A stretch of 64,000 nt of DNA, from positions 58,150,748 to 58,214,747 of the forward strand of contig CM038038.1 in NCBI GenBank assembly GCA_021397845.1, read 5' to 3'. Below, piece after piece: positions 12,085-23,926 of this stretch (within the stretch, counting starts at the first letter, position 1; each line of letters opens with the position of its first letter). The DNA comes from Areca catechu (lineage: Eukaryota; Streptophyta; Magnoliopsida; Arecales; Arecaceae). The notes below the pieces were generated by a model that worked only from the letters and a program-made list of their open reading frames with translations, was not told the origin of the DNA and did no database searches. The position numbers were made by a program, and so were the translations under genes.

Positions 12085-13091
12085 TGGTGCAGGGTGGTTG
12101 TCAAACGCCTGCAGCGACCAAAACCCCGATTCAGGGAGAACGGGTTCTGGGAATTCTTGGATGCTAGGATTGAGCAAGATGGGGAAGATCCTTTGAAACC
12201 TGCAACGATCAAGCGCTGGAAGGGCCGCGTGATTCCTCACATTGCCATCCCTCTACCGGATTTCAATCCGGGTCTTCAAGATTGGAAGGGACAAACGATG
12301 GGTTTCTCATCGTGAGTCCCTATTTCTTTTTTTTTTTTTTTATCAGGAACTTGGAATGGAAGGAAGAGATTCCTCACGGAATCGTCTTCTCCCAACCAAG
12401 CTTTCGGCCTGGTGTGCGCAAGGGGAAAATTGAATGGCCGGCGGCCTTCCACGGAAACACCCAAAGAAAACAACACCGTGTAATGTATTCTTCCCCAAAA
12501 CCAAAAACACTCCAAACAAAAGCTCCAATTGTATATTCTAAACAAAAATGCACCACGCTGCCTTTTCCTTGGGTTCGGGTTTTAAGCAAAAAAAACAAAA
12601 CAAAGCATTAATGTCCCCCACATGACGACAAGGGAGGGAATAATAAATTAATAAAAAAAACTAATGTAAACACTAATTTAAACAAATCCAAATGCTGACT
12701 CTTGCGTGAAACTCTTCAAACGGATTTTTTTTTTTAAAAAAAAAAATCAAGAGATCACGCCGCTAATAAAATTATAATAATAATAATAAAACTAAAGACT
12801 CCGGTATTTTCCCAGATCTGAAACTTCACGGACGCAATTAGTGTATTGGGCCTTCGGCCCAATTCCCAATTAATTTTTTCATCCCAAAAAAGGGTCAGAT
12901 TTGAAACTTGCTTTCCTTTAAGGCGTTTGGACCTGCGCACGTTTCCTGCTGGCGAGGCTGGCGGCCCCAAATCGTCATGGGCCCGAAGCTGAAGCGAAAT
13001 GTCTGGGTTGGGCTTTGCCGAACTATCACCAGGCTGTCCTGATATATGAGTCAGCTGATCAGGTTCAATATTCATCTCGATGTCCACATCA
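12085..13091 (-). repeat. CRM-C 3' LTR
   Basis: On the minus strand it begins TGATGTGGACATCG and ends CACCCTGCACCA, 1007 bp. It contains the C-terminal coding end of pol (to 12755) and poly-A/T runs at about 12726-12750. Confidence 0.92.
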
Positions 13092-15895
13092 CTCTCCCCT
13101 TCCTCTGAAAAGCTTGTCCTCAAGCTTGAATTATCACCTGCATAAGGGGTTAGATGTCGAATATTGAATACATCAGAAATAAGGACATCAGGTAATTCAA
13201 CTCGATAGGCATTGTCACTAAATTTCTCCAACACCTGACAAGGACCAATTTTCTTTGGCTTGAGTTTGGTGTAGGCCCCCTGTGGATATCGTTCTCTTGG
13301 CAAGAAGACCCATACCAAATCACCAACCTCAAAAGTCTGCTGTCGACGCGTCTGATCAGCCTTAGCCTTATACTTGGCATAATTTTGCTCTAGATTGGCT
13401 TTAACAGTTGCGTGCACCTCACGTAGATCAGCCACTCGATCTTTTATCTTCTTACTTGATTTGTTTGGCACATCAACAGGTAAAATATCAAGTGGTCCTC
13501 TGGGCAGAAATCTATACAATACCTGAAAGGGTGCAAAACCAGTAGAACGGTTCACCGAAGAATTGAACTCAAACTCAATCTTTGGCAAACATACATCCCA
13601 GTTTTTAAATTCTTGCACATTGGCTCTCAACAAGTTACCAAGACTTCAGTTGACAGTCTCAGTTTGCCCATCGGTCTGAGGATGATAGGGACTACTGAAT
13701 TTTAATTTTGTACCAAATTTTTTTCATAATTCACACCAGAAATGCCCCATAAACTTGCTATCTCGGTCCGAAACTATTGACGATGGTAACCTATAATGTC
13801 GGACAACTGCAGAAAAATAAAGATCAGTTACTTTCGATGCATCAAATATTGTTTTGCATGTCAAGAAACAAGCCATCTTGCTGAACCGATCTACGACTAC
13901 CATAATTGAATCTAGACCTCTAACTGTCCGCGGTAAACCTACAACAAAATCCATAGATACCTCTCGCCACAGTTCATCTGGAATCGGTAAAGGGGTATAT
14001 AAACCTTGATTTATATCTGATCCTTTGGATTCCTGACACAAACGGCATCTCTTCATAAAGGTTTTGACATCTCGGTCAAGCCCAAGCCAATAAAACCGTT
14101 GACGAATTAACCATGCAGTTTTGTCTCTTCCAAAATGTCCTTGATTATGCAGCTCCTGAATAATCAATACACGCAGTGAAGTGTTAGGAATACAGAGACA
14201 ATTACCACGGAACAAATATCCATCATGTAGGACGAAGTCAGATCGACCTCCAGCTTCCAATTCAGTCACAATGCTCTGAAAATATTCATCTGCACAGATA
14301 TCATCCTTCATGCTTTCAAACCGAAGGGTATATACTTGCATAGCATCAATCAATAAACTCCGTCTACTTAAAGTATCTGCTACTTTGTTCAAAGTGCCTG
14401 GCTTATGCTTGATGCTGAAAGTATACTCCTGTAGAGTACTTACCCATTTTGCATGTCTGGAGCTCAACCTATGCTGTCCCTGTAGAAATTTTAATGCTTG
14501 ATGATCTGAGTACAGCACAAATTCTCGCTGGATCAAGTAATGTCTCCAATGATGCAATGACCTCACAATGGTGTATAGCTCCAAATCATAAACCGAATAC
14601 AACAGTTTGGCATCTCCAAGCTTCTCACTGTAGAAAGCAATGGGTCTCCCATCTTGGCTGAGTACTGCGCCAATCCCAGTCTTCGAAGCATCACAATCCA
14701 CTTCGAATACCTTGTCAAAATCTGGAAGAACCAACAGTGGTGCTTGGGTCAACTTGACTTTCATCTCATCAAATGCTGCCTGAGTAGTGTCATTCCATCC
14801 AAACTGATTTAATTTCAACAAGTCTGTTATGGGTGCAGCAATCTCACTATACCTCTTCACAAACCTTCTGTAAAAACCCGCAAGACCCAAAAAGGATCTC
14901 AATTCAGTTAAAGTTGTAGGTGCTGGCCAGTCCACTATCGCTCGCACCTTACTTTCATCTGGAAGAATCCCATCACCAGTAACAACATATCCGAGAAAAA
15001 TTAATTTGTCTACCATCCAAATACACTTCTCTGGGTTAGCAAAAAGCTGATTTTCATGTAATACTATTAGAACTTGTGAAACATGCTCAACATGCTCTTG
15101 TGCTGTCTTACTGTATATCAATATATCATCAAAGTATGCAACAACAAAAGAACTAAGGAATGGACGCAAAACCTGGTTCATTACTCGCATGAACGTACTA
15201 GGAGCATTAGATAGCCTGAATGGCATCACCAACCATTCATACAGGCCTTCCTTTGTCTTGAAGGCTGTCTTCCATTCATCACCTAGCTTCATTCCGATCT
15301 GATGATACCCACTTTTCAAATCAATCTTAGTAAAGAACACGGCACCACTCAACTGATCTAGCATATCATCCAGCCTTCGTATTGGAAATCTATATTTCAC
15401 AGTAATTCTGTTTATTGCCCGGCTGTCAACACACATACGCCATGAACCATCCTTTTTGGGCACCAAAAGTGCTGGTACCGCGCACGGGCTAATGCTTTCC
15501 CGTACAAAGCCTTTGTCTAAAAGATCTTGAACTTGCCTCTTCAGCTCCTCATGCTGCTGTGGGGTCATTCGATAATGAGCCTTATTCGGCAACACAGAAC
15601 CCGGAATCAGATCAATCTCATGCTGAATATCTTGAAGTGGTGGCAAACCCGCAGGAAGCTCACTTCGTACAACATCCCGAAATTCCTCCAAAACTGACAC
15701 CAACTCCTGAGGAAGATCATGTAGCTCCTGTTCCCCATTCTGGACATACTCTTCTGGCTTACTAACCAGGGCAAAACAGAAATCTTCTCCCTCTAAACTC
15801 GCCTCAAACTCTTCTGGCAAACAAATTATTACCTTCTGTTCAGCCATATCTTGTAGTGGTTTCAAGATCACTTTTCTCCCATCTGGTCGCAGCAT
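12755..15895 (-). pseudogene. pol: CRM-C pol: RT, RNase H and integrase
   Basis: One minus frame runs 15895 to 12755 with only two in-frame stops, near 13727 and 13638. RT shows VPKKDGSWRMCVDSRAIN and the catalytic YFDD (about 15125-15140). RNase H shows FEVDCDAS and YSDHQALKFL. Integrase has an HHCC zinc domain (H-x-H in HNQGHFGRDKTAW, then CRLCQ) and D, D, E residues (SMDFVVGLP, SDRDSKF, HPQTDGQTE). The GPY/F-type module reads KIGPCQVLEKFSDNAYRVEL. The tail beyond VFNIRHLTPY is acidic, then basic (RRSKRLKGK), and is encoded in the 3' LTR. No classical chromodomain is seen, as expected for CRM elements, which carry a CR motif there. Confidence 0.92.
13092..13105 (-). promoter_or_regulatory. 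CRM-C polypurine tract
   Basis: GAGGAAGGGGAGAG on the minus strand directly abuts the start of the 3' LTR. It lies inside the open pol frame and encodes part of EEGES. Confidence 0.85.
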
Positions 15896-17418
15896 ATAAG
15901 TTGAGTGTAACCATTTTACACTACTTTATTATCAAACTACCATGGTCATCCCAAAATGATGTGTGTCGCATCCATCGGTACAACATCAGCTACTATTGAC
16001 GTCTCAAGCTGAGGACCAAAAGACAAGGCCAACCAACAACGTCAACTGACCTGAATATCTGCATCCCGATTCACCCAACCGAGCTTGTATGGTTGAGGAT
16101 GGGGCTCTGTCATCAACCCCAATTTCTTCACAACATCCTCAGCAATCACATTCTCCCAACTTCCAGAATCAATAATTACCTTGCAAGTTTTTCCAGCTAC
16201 AGTGCACTTTGTTGAGAAAATATCGTGCCGACGCCAATCTCCACCAGCTCTTGGTGCAAGACACATCCTTCTAATGATCAGACTCTCTCCCTGGATGTGG
16301 TCTGGGTCAATCACATACATCTCATCCTCAAACTCCTTATCCTCGGGAAATTCAACTTTCTGCTCCTCCTCCATAAGTAACTGGGTACGCGCCTTGGGGC
16401 ACTCATTGGCATAATGTCCTAGGTCATGACACCGATGGCAGTGAACATTGGCTCGATTGCTGCCCACCCTCTGCTGGGGACCTGAAGCCCCACTCGACAC
16501 TGTAGGTCTTGGAGGAACTGCCGAAGTTTGTTGCCTCACCACAGGAGGTGCACTCCTACTACCAGAACTCTGCCCCAAAAACTGACCAGATAATTTTTCT
16601 CTACTCTGGAACCCTCTATTCCGCATCAGGCTCCGCTGCACTGCTTGCGCCCGCATGTGCGCATCACCAACACTGTCAATCTGATGCAGAGCCAACGCAT
16701 CCTGGATCGGGAATCGCAGTCCAAGCAAATACATGGCTACCAACCTCGGTTCTGACTCCATCAATCGATTTCGAGTCACCAGTCGGTAGAACTCTGTAGT
16801 ATAATCTTCCACTCTTCGATTTCCTTATGTTAAACCATGCAATTTAGAATAAAGGACATGTTCGTGATTCTGAGGAAGGAACTCCCGATTCATCTCCTGC
16901 TTCAAGGCTGCCCATGATGCAATTGGTGGCCTCCCATCCATATACCTCCGGTAGTGCTATGCATGTCACCAAGCCACTGCTCGATCTCGGAATCGGATTG
17001 TGATAAGCGGCACTTGCTTGTCCAAAGGCACTTCTTTCAGCCAGAAAACATCATCAACCTGTAGGGTCCAATCCACATACTCATCAGGATTCAAACCACC
17101 TCTGAACTCCGGTATTTCAATCCGAAACCCGGACTCCCAATGAGTCTGATTGTCATGCATAGGCGGTGGTCCGAAATCCGTGGGAAGCGCTACATCACGC
17201 CGCGGTTGCTGCCCTCTTTGCAATGATGGAGGATCTTCAATATTCTGGAAAGGGTCAGCATCACCTTCTCGATGTTCGTCAGGTACATTGCGATCTTGAT
17301 GAGGTATAGCACGATCTTGCGCCTCCAATCGTGCCATCATTGCTTGCAAAACAGCCATCATCTGCTACTGGGTCTCCACAATGTCACGAAGAGAAGGCTC
17401 CCCATTGTTCCGCTCCAT
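15896..17418 (-). pseudogene. gag: CRM-C gag and protease
   Basis: The ATG at 17418 (MERNNGEPSLRDIVETQ) opens one frame to about 16042, with in-frame stops after VETQ, after AVAW, shortly after that, and in the tract before GNRRVEDYT. The Gag core appears as WTLQVDDVFWLKEVP and VEDYTTEFYRL. A CCHC knuckle reads CHRCHDLGHYANEC. The protease has VIIDSGSWENVIAED, retaining DSG. A frameshift between 16042 and 15895 separates it from RT. Confidence 0.9.
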
Positions 17419-17445
17419 GGTTGCCGACAAAATTTTTTTTTTTTC

Positions 17446-17512
17446 TTTTAAATCAAGAACAGATCAAGGACAGATCAAGAACAAATCAAGGATAGATCAA
17501 GAATGGATCAAG
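17446..17512 (-). repeat. CRM-C leader decanucleotide repeats
   Basis: About six degenerate tandem units built on CTTGATC (minus strand), spaced 10-11 bp, lie between the PBS and the gag ATG. They are a local expansion, or could be repeated protein/RNA binding sites in the short leader. Confidence 0.75.
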
Positions 17513-17524
17513 GCTCTGATACCA
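17513..17524 (-). promoter_or_regulatory. CRM-C primer-binding site
   Basis: The minus strand reads TGGTATCAGAGC, three bases inside the 5' LTR end, matching initiator tRNA-Met. Confidence 0.9.
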
Positions 17525-17527
17525 AGC

Positions 17528-18537
17528 TGGTGCAGGGTGGTTGTCAAACGCCTGCAGTGACCAAAACCCCGATTCAGGGAGAACGGGTTCTGGGAATTCT
17601 TGGATGCTAGGATTGAGCAAGATGGGGAAGATCCTTTGAAACCTACAATGATCAAGCGCTGGAAGGGCCGCGTGATTCCTCACATTGCCAGCCTTCTACC
17701 GATTTCAATCCGGGTCTTCAAGATTGGAAGGGACGAATGATGGGTTTCTCACCATGAGTCCCTGTTTCTTTTTTTTTTTTTTTTTATCAGGAACTTGGAA
17801 TGGAAGGAAGAGATTCCTCACAGAATCGTCTTCTCCCAACCAGGCTTTCGGCCTGGTGTGCGCAAGGGGAAAATTGAATGGCCGGCGGCCTTCCACAGAA
17901 ACACCCAAAGAAAACAACACCGTGTAATGTATTCTTCCCCAAAACCAAAAACGCTCCAAACAAAAGCTCCAATTGTATATTCCAAACAAAAAAACACCAT
18001 GCTGCCTTTTCCTTGGGTTCAGGTTTTAAGAAAAAAAAACAAAACAAAGCATTAATGCCCCCCACATGACGACAAGGGAGGGAATAATAAATTAATAAAA
18101 AAAACTAATGTAAACACTAATTTAAACAAATCCAAATGCTGACTCTTGTGTGAAACTCTTCAAACGGATTTCTTTTTTAAAAAAAAAAAAATCAATAGAT
18201 CACGCCGCTAATAAAATAATAATAATAATAATAAAACTAAAGACTTCGATATTTTCCCGGATCCGAAACTTCATGGATGCAATTAGTGTATTGGGCCTTC
18301 GGCCCAATTCCCAATTAATTGTTTTCATCTCAAAAATAGGTCAGATTTGAAACTTGCTTCCCTTGAAGGCGTCTGGACCTGCGCACGTTTCCTGCTAGCG
18401 AGGCTGGCGGCCCCAAATCATTATGGACCGAAAGCTGAACCGAAATGTTTGGGTTGGGCTTCGCCGAACTATCACCAGGCTGTCCTGATATATGAGTCAG
18501 CTGATCAGGTTCAATATTCATCTCGATGTCCACATCA
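17528..18537 (-). repeat. CRM-C 5' LTR
   Basis: 1010 bp, matching 12085-13091 nearly base for base. The similarity of the pair implies that this insertion is younger than its hosts Gypsy-A and Copia-1. Confidence 0.92.
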
Positions 18538-18912
18538 CCGAACCACCCAGATCAGCCATCATATTCAAGAAAAACAAGGCTTCTTCTTCCAGGCTCTGAT
18601 AAGAGTGCATGTGATCCCTGCTACTACTGAAGTTTAATCTCTGACTGGTAAGAATCCTTCCCTTCTCTTATTATCTGATTTGATAAAGACAAGCTATCCT
18701 AAACTGAGATTTTCTCAACTCTCGGGTCCTGGATATTTCATTGGTTTGCATGAGTAAGCCTGCGACCCGATGATTCTTTGCACTGTTAGTCCTTTTGCTA
18801 GTTTTTACTTTATTTTGGAAATCTAGCCTACAATTAAAATTATAAAAATCATAAAAAAAATATTTTACTATTTTTCATGCATGTTTAGCAGTCCTAGAGT
18901 CATCCAGCATCA

Positions 18913-19645
18913 CATTGGTTAATCCACCTGAAGGGATAAAATCCATTGGGTGCGAATAGATTTTCAAAAGGAAAAGGGGCACAGACGGGCAGGTAAAGAC
19001 CTATAAAGCCCGTCTGGTTGCCAAGGGGTATCATCAACATTATGGTATTGACTATGACAAGATATTCTCTCCTATGGCAATACTCAAATCCATTCAGATC
19101 ATGCTTGCTTTAGCGGCACACTTTGACTATGAAATCTGGCAAATGGATGTCTGAACAGCTTTCCTGAATGGTGAGCTGGAAGAAGAGGTATATATGATAC
19201 GACCTGAAGGATTCACATCCACAGATAAGTTAAAGGTGTGCAAGCTTCAAAAGTCTATCTATGGACTAAAGCAAGCATTACAGAGTTGGAACATGTGATT
19301 TAATAAGTGTATTAAGTCATATAGCTTCATTAGGAATGAAGAAAAGCCTTGCATTTACAAATGAGCTAATGGTTCTGTAATTGTATTTCTTGTGTTGTAT
19401 GTGGATGACATTCTCTTAATCAGGGATGACATCCTAGCACTGCAAGGAATAAAGGTCTGGTTGTCATCACAATTCTCTATGAAGGACTTGGATGAAGCCT
19501 CTTACATACTAGGTATGAAGATCTATAAAGATAGATCTAAGAGACTTCTAGGACTGTCCTAGTCTACGTACATCAATACTGTGTTGAAGTAGTTCAGCAT
19601 GAAAAATTCCAAAAAAGGCTATCTCCCGATAGGCATTGAAATTGC
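18913..19645 (+). pseudogene. pol: Copia-1 reverse transcriptase (broken)
   Basis: The sequence resumes the protein interrupted at 6252: LVNPPEGIKSIGCEWIFKRK. RT motifs include YEIWQMDV, AFLNGELEEEVYM, KSIYGLKQA and the catalytic YVDD (about 19397-19410). At least five in-frame stops are present (for example after WQMDV, after QSWNM and after CIYK). It ends at PIGIEIA, where Gypsy-B interrupts it, and continues at 27425. Confidence 0.92.
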
Positions 19646-20038
19646 TGGTGAGGATACAAGAGCTAGGAAGAGGAAGCAAACCTTTTCCAATTCAATTTGG
19701 ATCACCAATGAGTAAGTCCATGTGTTCTTCACAAAGAACACTCGAGTCCCAGTGGTTTTGAGTTTGTAATTAGATCAAATTAAGTTGTAATTTGATCAAA
19801 TTGAGTGTAATTTGGTCAATTAGGATTGTTGAGTTACCAATTGAGTCCATTGAGTCCATCAATTGGTTTAAAAGTCTTGTAAATAGCATTAATTTGCTTT
19901 GTTTGGTGAATTATCCAATTTGAGTCCTGTAATTAGTGCTTGAATAAGTCAAGGGGTGTCATAAGTACCCAAGACCCAAGTCATCATCACCTTGGTGGAT
20001 CAATTCTAGGTCAGAAAAAGGATTGTCCAAATTTTTTA

Positions 20039-20117
20039 CCAGATATCCAGACATCCAGATATCCAGACATCCGGACATCCAGACATCAAGACATCCGGAC
20101 ATCTAGACATCAAGACA
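20039..20117 (+). repeat. ACATCCAG minisatellite in Gypsy-B 5' LTR
   Basis: About eight units of 8-10 bp vary around ACATCCAG/ATATCCAG/ACATCAAG. The same array occurs in the 3' LTR at 26084-26163 with different unit order, so the two copies have diverged since insertion. Confidence 0.85.
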
Positions 20118-20321
20118 AGAAGATAATTTAAATTCATCCTTATCCAAGAGAGGCATCCATCCATTTTCATCGCCCATTTCAGGGAGGCACCAATTGAGAA
20201 GAGTAAAATAGAAAGACTCTACTTCTTATCCGGCAACCCCTCATTCCCTCTTGTCGCCCATTCCAAGATGACGCCCACCTATGGTCCATTCATGTTTTAA
20301 ATGGGAGAAAGTCCAGATAAG

Positions 20322-21616
20322 TGATGCGGGACTAATATGCATGCAATTATTTTTGTGTGTTTTATTTATGGAGTGAGGTTGTTAAATCCTGAATATCAGA
20401 TCAAAATAAGATGTAGAGAGTTCTATATGAATTTTAGAAGCTACGCATGCAGATTAGGACCTAAGAAAGCAATAAAAAGGGAGATCGCCGGGACTGAGAA
20501 ACCTCGGTTAGGGCTAGTTCACCTACAATAAAACTACTGGTGGCAGAGGGGGTGTACCTGGCAATCTCTGATGTGCCTGGTGAAGATCGCAACAAAGAGA
20601 TCACTCGTTCCTCAATGGATGCGGCCTGAAAAATCGAGCAAGAGACCCGCGGATTCCCGACTTTCTGCTCAGTGGTCTGATTGTGGCCCAACTGGAGTCA
20701 TTGGATTCATAGGAACTTGAGGACCTGCAAACAACCGTCAAGGATGAGAAAACAAAGGCTAGAAATAAGAATAATTTTAGAAAAAAGGCAGCAAGGGCAT
20801 ATTGAAAGAAGAGGCTTGGAAGAAGGTTGGTTGGCTAGGATTTCTTCGAGCAACACTTCGGAAGGACTTCAAGCTCACACAAAATCCCTTAATGCATACA
20901 GCAGAGAGTCACACAGCAATTAGAGAATCAAGAGTATTTCATATATCAAAATTAGTTCTCATACAAGAGACTAAGGTCATTTAAACAGACTCATAGTCTT
21001 GGGCCCCAAGTAAGGATACAAAAGTAATTACATAGGAATCTATTCCCACCCAAACCCTAGCTAGAAAAAAAAGAAACCTAGGGTAGAAAAATCCCTACAA
21101 TCTCTCCCTCTCTCCTTGCCTTGGTCGGCCAAGAGGGTGGCTCTAAGTGGCCGACCAAGGGGTGGGTCACCCTAAGCAATTGGCGCCCTAGCTCCCTCCT
21201 GGGCCTGGACTGGCCCAATTTGCTTCCAGCTGGTCCAGGGCTTCAAGGTGTCTGATTTCTCCTCCTGAGGTCTTCAAATCTTCAAGCAGGGTTGGGCTTG
21301 GGCTACACTTCCATGTCTTCAATCCAGTTGGATTTGGTCTTCACTTGTATGATGTGGTTTTAAGTCTTTAGTGTATTTGGACAGGACTCAAAAAAATAAA
21401 ATTAGCTCAACATGAGCTGACTAGCATTGGATTGAACTAGCTCAACATGAGCTGACTAATATTGAACTGAAATATCAACTCAAAAGACTCAAATGACAAA
21501 CTAAAAATGGACTCAGATGGACTAAGCCCTTATTACAGATGGACTTATATATTATTGATCAATCAACAGAGGGTTGAAAAGCCTGTCTTATTCTGGTGCC
21601 TCTGGTGTCCGCGCCA
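20322..21616 (-). mobile_element. Solo LTR M of the Gypsy family, antisense
   Basis: 1295 bp, flanked by a perfect ATAAG duplication (20317-20321, 21617-21621), with TGATGCGGGACT on the left and TGTCCGCGCCA on the right. The left end is the reverse complement of the family's LTR end TCCCGCATCA, so this is a single LTR on the minus strand without internal sequence, as left by LTR-LTR recombination. It resembles solo LTR H (51829-53125). Confidence 0.92.
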
Positions 21617-21973
21617 ATAAGTGGAGGCTCATCCAAAATTCAAAAGAAAAAGTCCAAGATAAAGGAGGATCATCTCAAATTCAAAGGTGGAGACTTTAAA
21701 TTCAAACTGACACATTTGAAAAGAACTTCTTATCCCATGTTGCCGATCAAGTGGAATAAAAAATCAGATTAAGAAAGGTTTAGCACTAAATAAGAAGGAG
21801 ATTAGCGCCCCATCTTCATTTTCTCGAATATTTTTCATGTTGTCGCCCAAGCCATGGAGAGAAGGAATTTAAAATTCAAAATTCAAGGAATCAAGAAGCC
21901 AAGGAGTGTTTTAGAATTCAAATGTAATTTAAATTCGAAGGAGTCCTATGAAATCTTCATGTGTGAAGAACCC

Positions 21974-21981
21974 TATAAATA
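21974..21981 (+). promoter_or_regulatory. TATA box in Gypsy-B 5' LTR
   Basis: TATAAATA, followed about 20 bp later by a C-rich stretch and the TTGTAAATAATAATTG run; it is conserved as TATAAAAA in the 3' LTR. Confidence 0.6.
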
Positions 21982-22684
21982 GGACCCCTACCCCCTTGTA
22001 AATAATAATTGATTCATGAAATGAAATGCTGTCTTTCTTCTTCCACAAAGCTGGGTAGGTTTAGTGATTTTCTCTAAGGGCGGGGAGGTCCTTAAGAGCT
22101 TAAGGCAGGGAGGTCCTTGAGAACTCAAGGTGATGAGGTCCTTGAGTGGAGGTTCTGCCGGATTCATCAAGCTGCTACCGATCTGCTACAAGCCCAACAC
22201 ATCCAACATTTTCTTTTTCATTTTGGAGCCTGCTTACTTTGTTCTTAAAATTTTATTTGCTACCTTCTTTGCAGATCCTAGGTGTTCAAGAACTTTAGAG
22301 GATAGATCCTTTGCTTCTGAACCAAGATCTGAAGGTAAATCTAAAATCCGGAGTCCCGATCATATCCTACTACAAAATCTGAGCGACCAAGCAACAGATC
22401 CATCTCGAGTCGAAGAGAATCTTCATTGGGGTAAGTAATCAATCCTTTTCTCATTAGATTTGATAATTGAAGCATGGAATAGCCTGATCTTAGATGGTTT
22501 CCTAGCCGTTGGGTCCTTATTCTTCATAACTTGCAAAGCGGATTGCGGGTAAGTGGTTAATTACCTTCTTTACTCTCTTCAATCTATTATGTTAGTTGCC
22601 TTACTATGATCATTGCTCTCTAAATCATTTAGGCTAAAGTTGAATCATCCTGCACCACATCGTAACTATCCCGCATCATCTTAT

Positions 22685-22696
22685 TGGTATCAGAGC
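22685..22696 (+). promoter_or_regulatory. Gypsy-B primer-binding site
   Basis: TGGTATCAGAGC lies 6 bp after the 5' LTR end. Confidence 0.88.
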
Positions 22697-23926
22697 CTTA
22701 AGTTAGATTAGGGTTTCATGCTTGCTGAATTCTGCACATACCTAAACTTGATCTACATAGAACACCATATTAGATTAGTTATTTTCATCTGAAATTAATT
22801 TTCTATTAATCCCAAGTATGTCAGTAATTAGCATCTCAAATTTTATTAAAAAAAATAAAAAAATATTTTTCTGCATTTTTGTAATCTCTGCTGCATAGTT
22901 TAGGTCTGTTGCAATTTTTGACCTAGTTTCGATAGCTTTCATCATAGCTATCCGAAACTTAGTTCATTTGATTTTTTTTCATTAATCTAAGCCAAAACAA
23001 ACTCAAATCTAAATCTTCCTCATAGATTTCAGATCTGAGGGTTTAAAAAATAAATAAATATTTTTTAAAATTATTTTAGAGTACTTTGGTGGAAGGAAAT
23101 CACGCCTCCTAAGCAGATATACGAAAGTATATTTATGACCCATGGGAGTAATGAGCTACGGCCAAACGTGAAAACCCAAGATTGAAGTTTGTTTTGTGCT
23201 TAAGTGTATGCTTTCTTGCTAGAATTTTTTGTGATTTGTGTCTTTAAGATTGCTTGGTTAATTTCTTAAGCACAAATTAGGGTTTCTTTGGCATATTCGA
23301 TCTATTTAGATTCCACTAAATTTTAATTCCTGCAATTTAAATATAAAATCCAAAATTTAAAATTTAAAATTTGAATCTAAAATCTAAATTTAAAATTTGA
23401 AATTTAAAGTTTAAATTTGAATTACTAGTGTTATCTCATCTTATCTTGATTGTGCATTCATTATACTTGAAAACACTTAAGGGCAAGTAATATAACATAA
23501 GGGAAGGATTGAGACCCTTTCCTTAGCCCAAAACAACCAACCCCATTTGCATAGTCCTAAGCCTTAATTAAAATTGAGTAGCACTTAAAGCTAAGGACAG
23601 CAACAGGTCGGGTTTTATATATGTGTTAACCCATTGTAGTAGTCACTTCTGTGTATGCTTCTGAGAATTGGAGTCTAAGGCTAGAGGTCCAGAGGCAAAC
23701 ACCCTAAGTAGACTGGTGATTCTTTAATTAGGACCTCACGAAAGTGAGGGGAGCCTCCCACCACCCCACCTCTTACCTGGCCAATCGAGGAGTTATTACA
23801 GTCTTGGTTATTACCTTGACTAAGCACTATATTGGCCCTTAGGTCTAGGAACTCCAGACTTAGGTTGTTTTGTAATGTTTGCATTGCATAACCACTAGAG
23901 CAGGCAAAACCCAACCCAGTCTGATC
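22697..23926 (+). other. Gypsy-B untranslated leader
   Basis: No gene is seen. Positions 23089-23163 match a block in Gypsy-G (50914-50988) around TGACCCATGGGAGTAATGAG. Positions 23669-23790 carry the general Gypsy leader block (GAGTCTAAGGCTAGAGG, then GAGGGGAGCCTCCCACC, then TTACCTGGCCAAT). Positions 23338-23425 are a low-complexity AAATTTAAAATT tract. Confidence 0.75.

Larger units (their letters stand above)
12085..18537 (-). mobile_element. CRM-C: nearly complete centromeric-type Ty3/gypsy element
   Basis: LTRs are at 12085-13091 (3') and 17528-18537 (5'), very similar by eye, and the TSD is CCGGA (12080-12084) / CCGAA (18538-18542). The minus strand reads PBS, gag, zinc knuckle, protease, RT, RNase H, integrase, PPT. 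The pol frame continues past the PPT into the 3' LTR. RT sequence and integrase tail resemble the CRM clade of chromoviruses, in which pol runs into the LTR. It is the only Gypsy in the window with RT. A few stops and a frameshift inactivate it. Confidence 0.9.
6253..18912 (+). mobile_element. Gypsy-A: non-autonomous chromodomain Gypsy element
   Basis: LTRs are at 6253-7817 and 10885-18912, the latter interrupted by CRM-C. The TSD is CATTA (6248-6252) / CATTG (18913-18917). The internal region is only about 3.07 kb: PBS, leader, a gag-derived acidic ORF1, a spacer, then ORF2 (integrase C-terminus plus chromodomain). No zinc knuckle, protease, RT, RNase H or integrase core is present. It lies in the RT entry of Copia-1. 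Confidence 0.9.
10885..18912 (+). repeat. Gypsy-A 3' LTR, interrupted by CRM-C
   Basis: The LTR runs 10885-12084 and 18543-18912, about 1570 bp in total. It begins TGGTAGGAGCACCA and ends ATCCAGCATCA. CRM-C lies at 12085-18537 with TSD CCGGA/CCGAA. The break falls exactly where the 5' LTR reads GCTGCTCGAACTGCC. Confidence 0.9.
19646..22678 (+). repeat. Gypsy-B 5' LTR, interrupted by solo LTR M
   Basis: It begins TGGTGAGGATACAAG and ends TATCCCGCATCA. Without M and its TSD it is about 1733 bp, close to the 1747-bp 3' LTR. The TATA box is at 21974-21981. Confidence 0.93.

Noticed and set aside
12242..12611. Several ORFs of 60-109 codons on both strands, repeated at 17685-18069
   Set aside because: They lie in both LTRs of CRM-C, overlap each other in opposite directions and contain no known domain.
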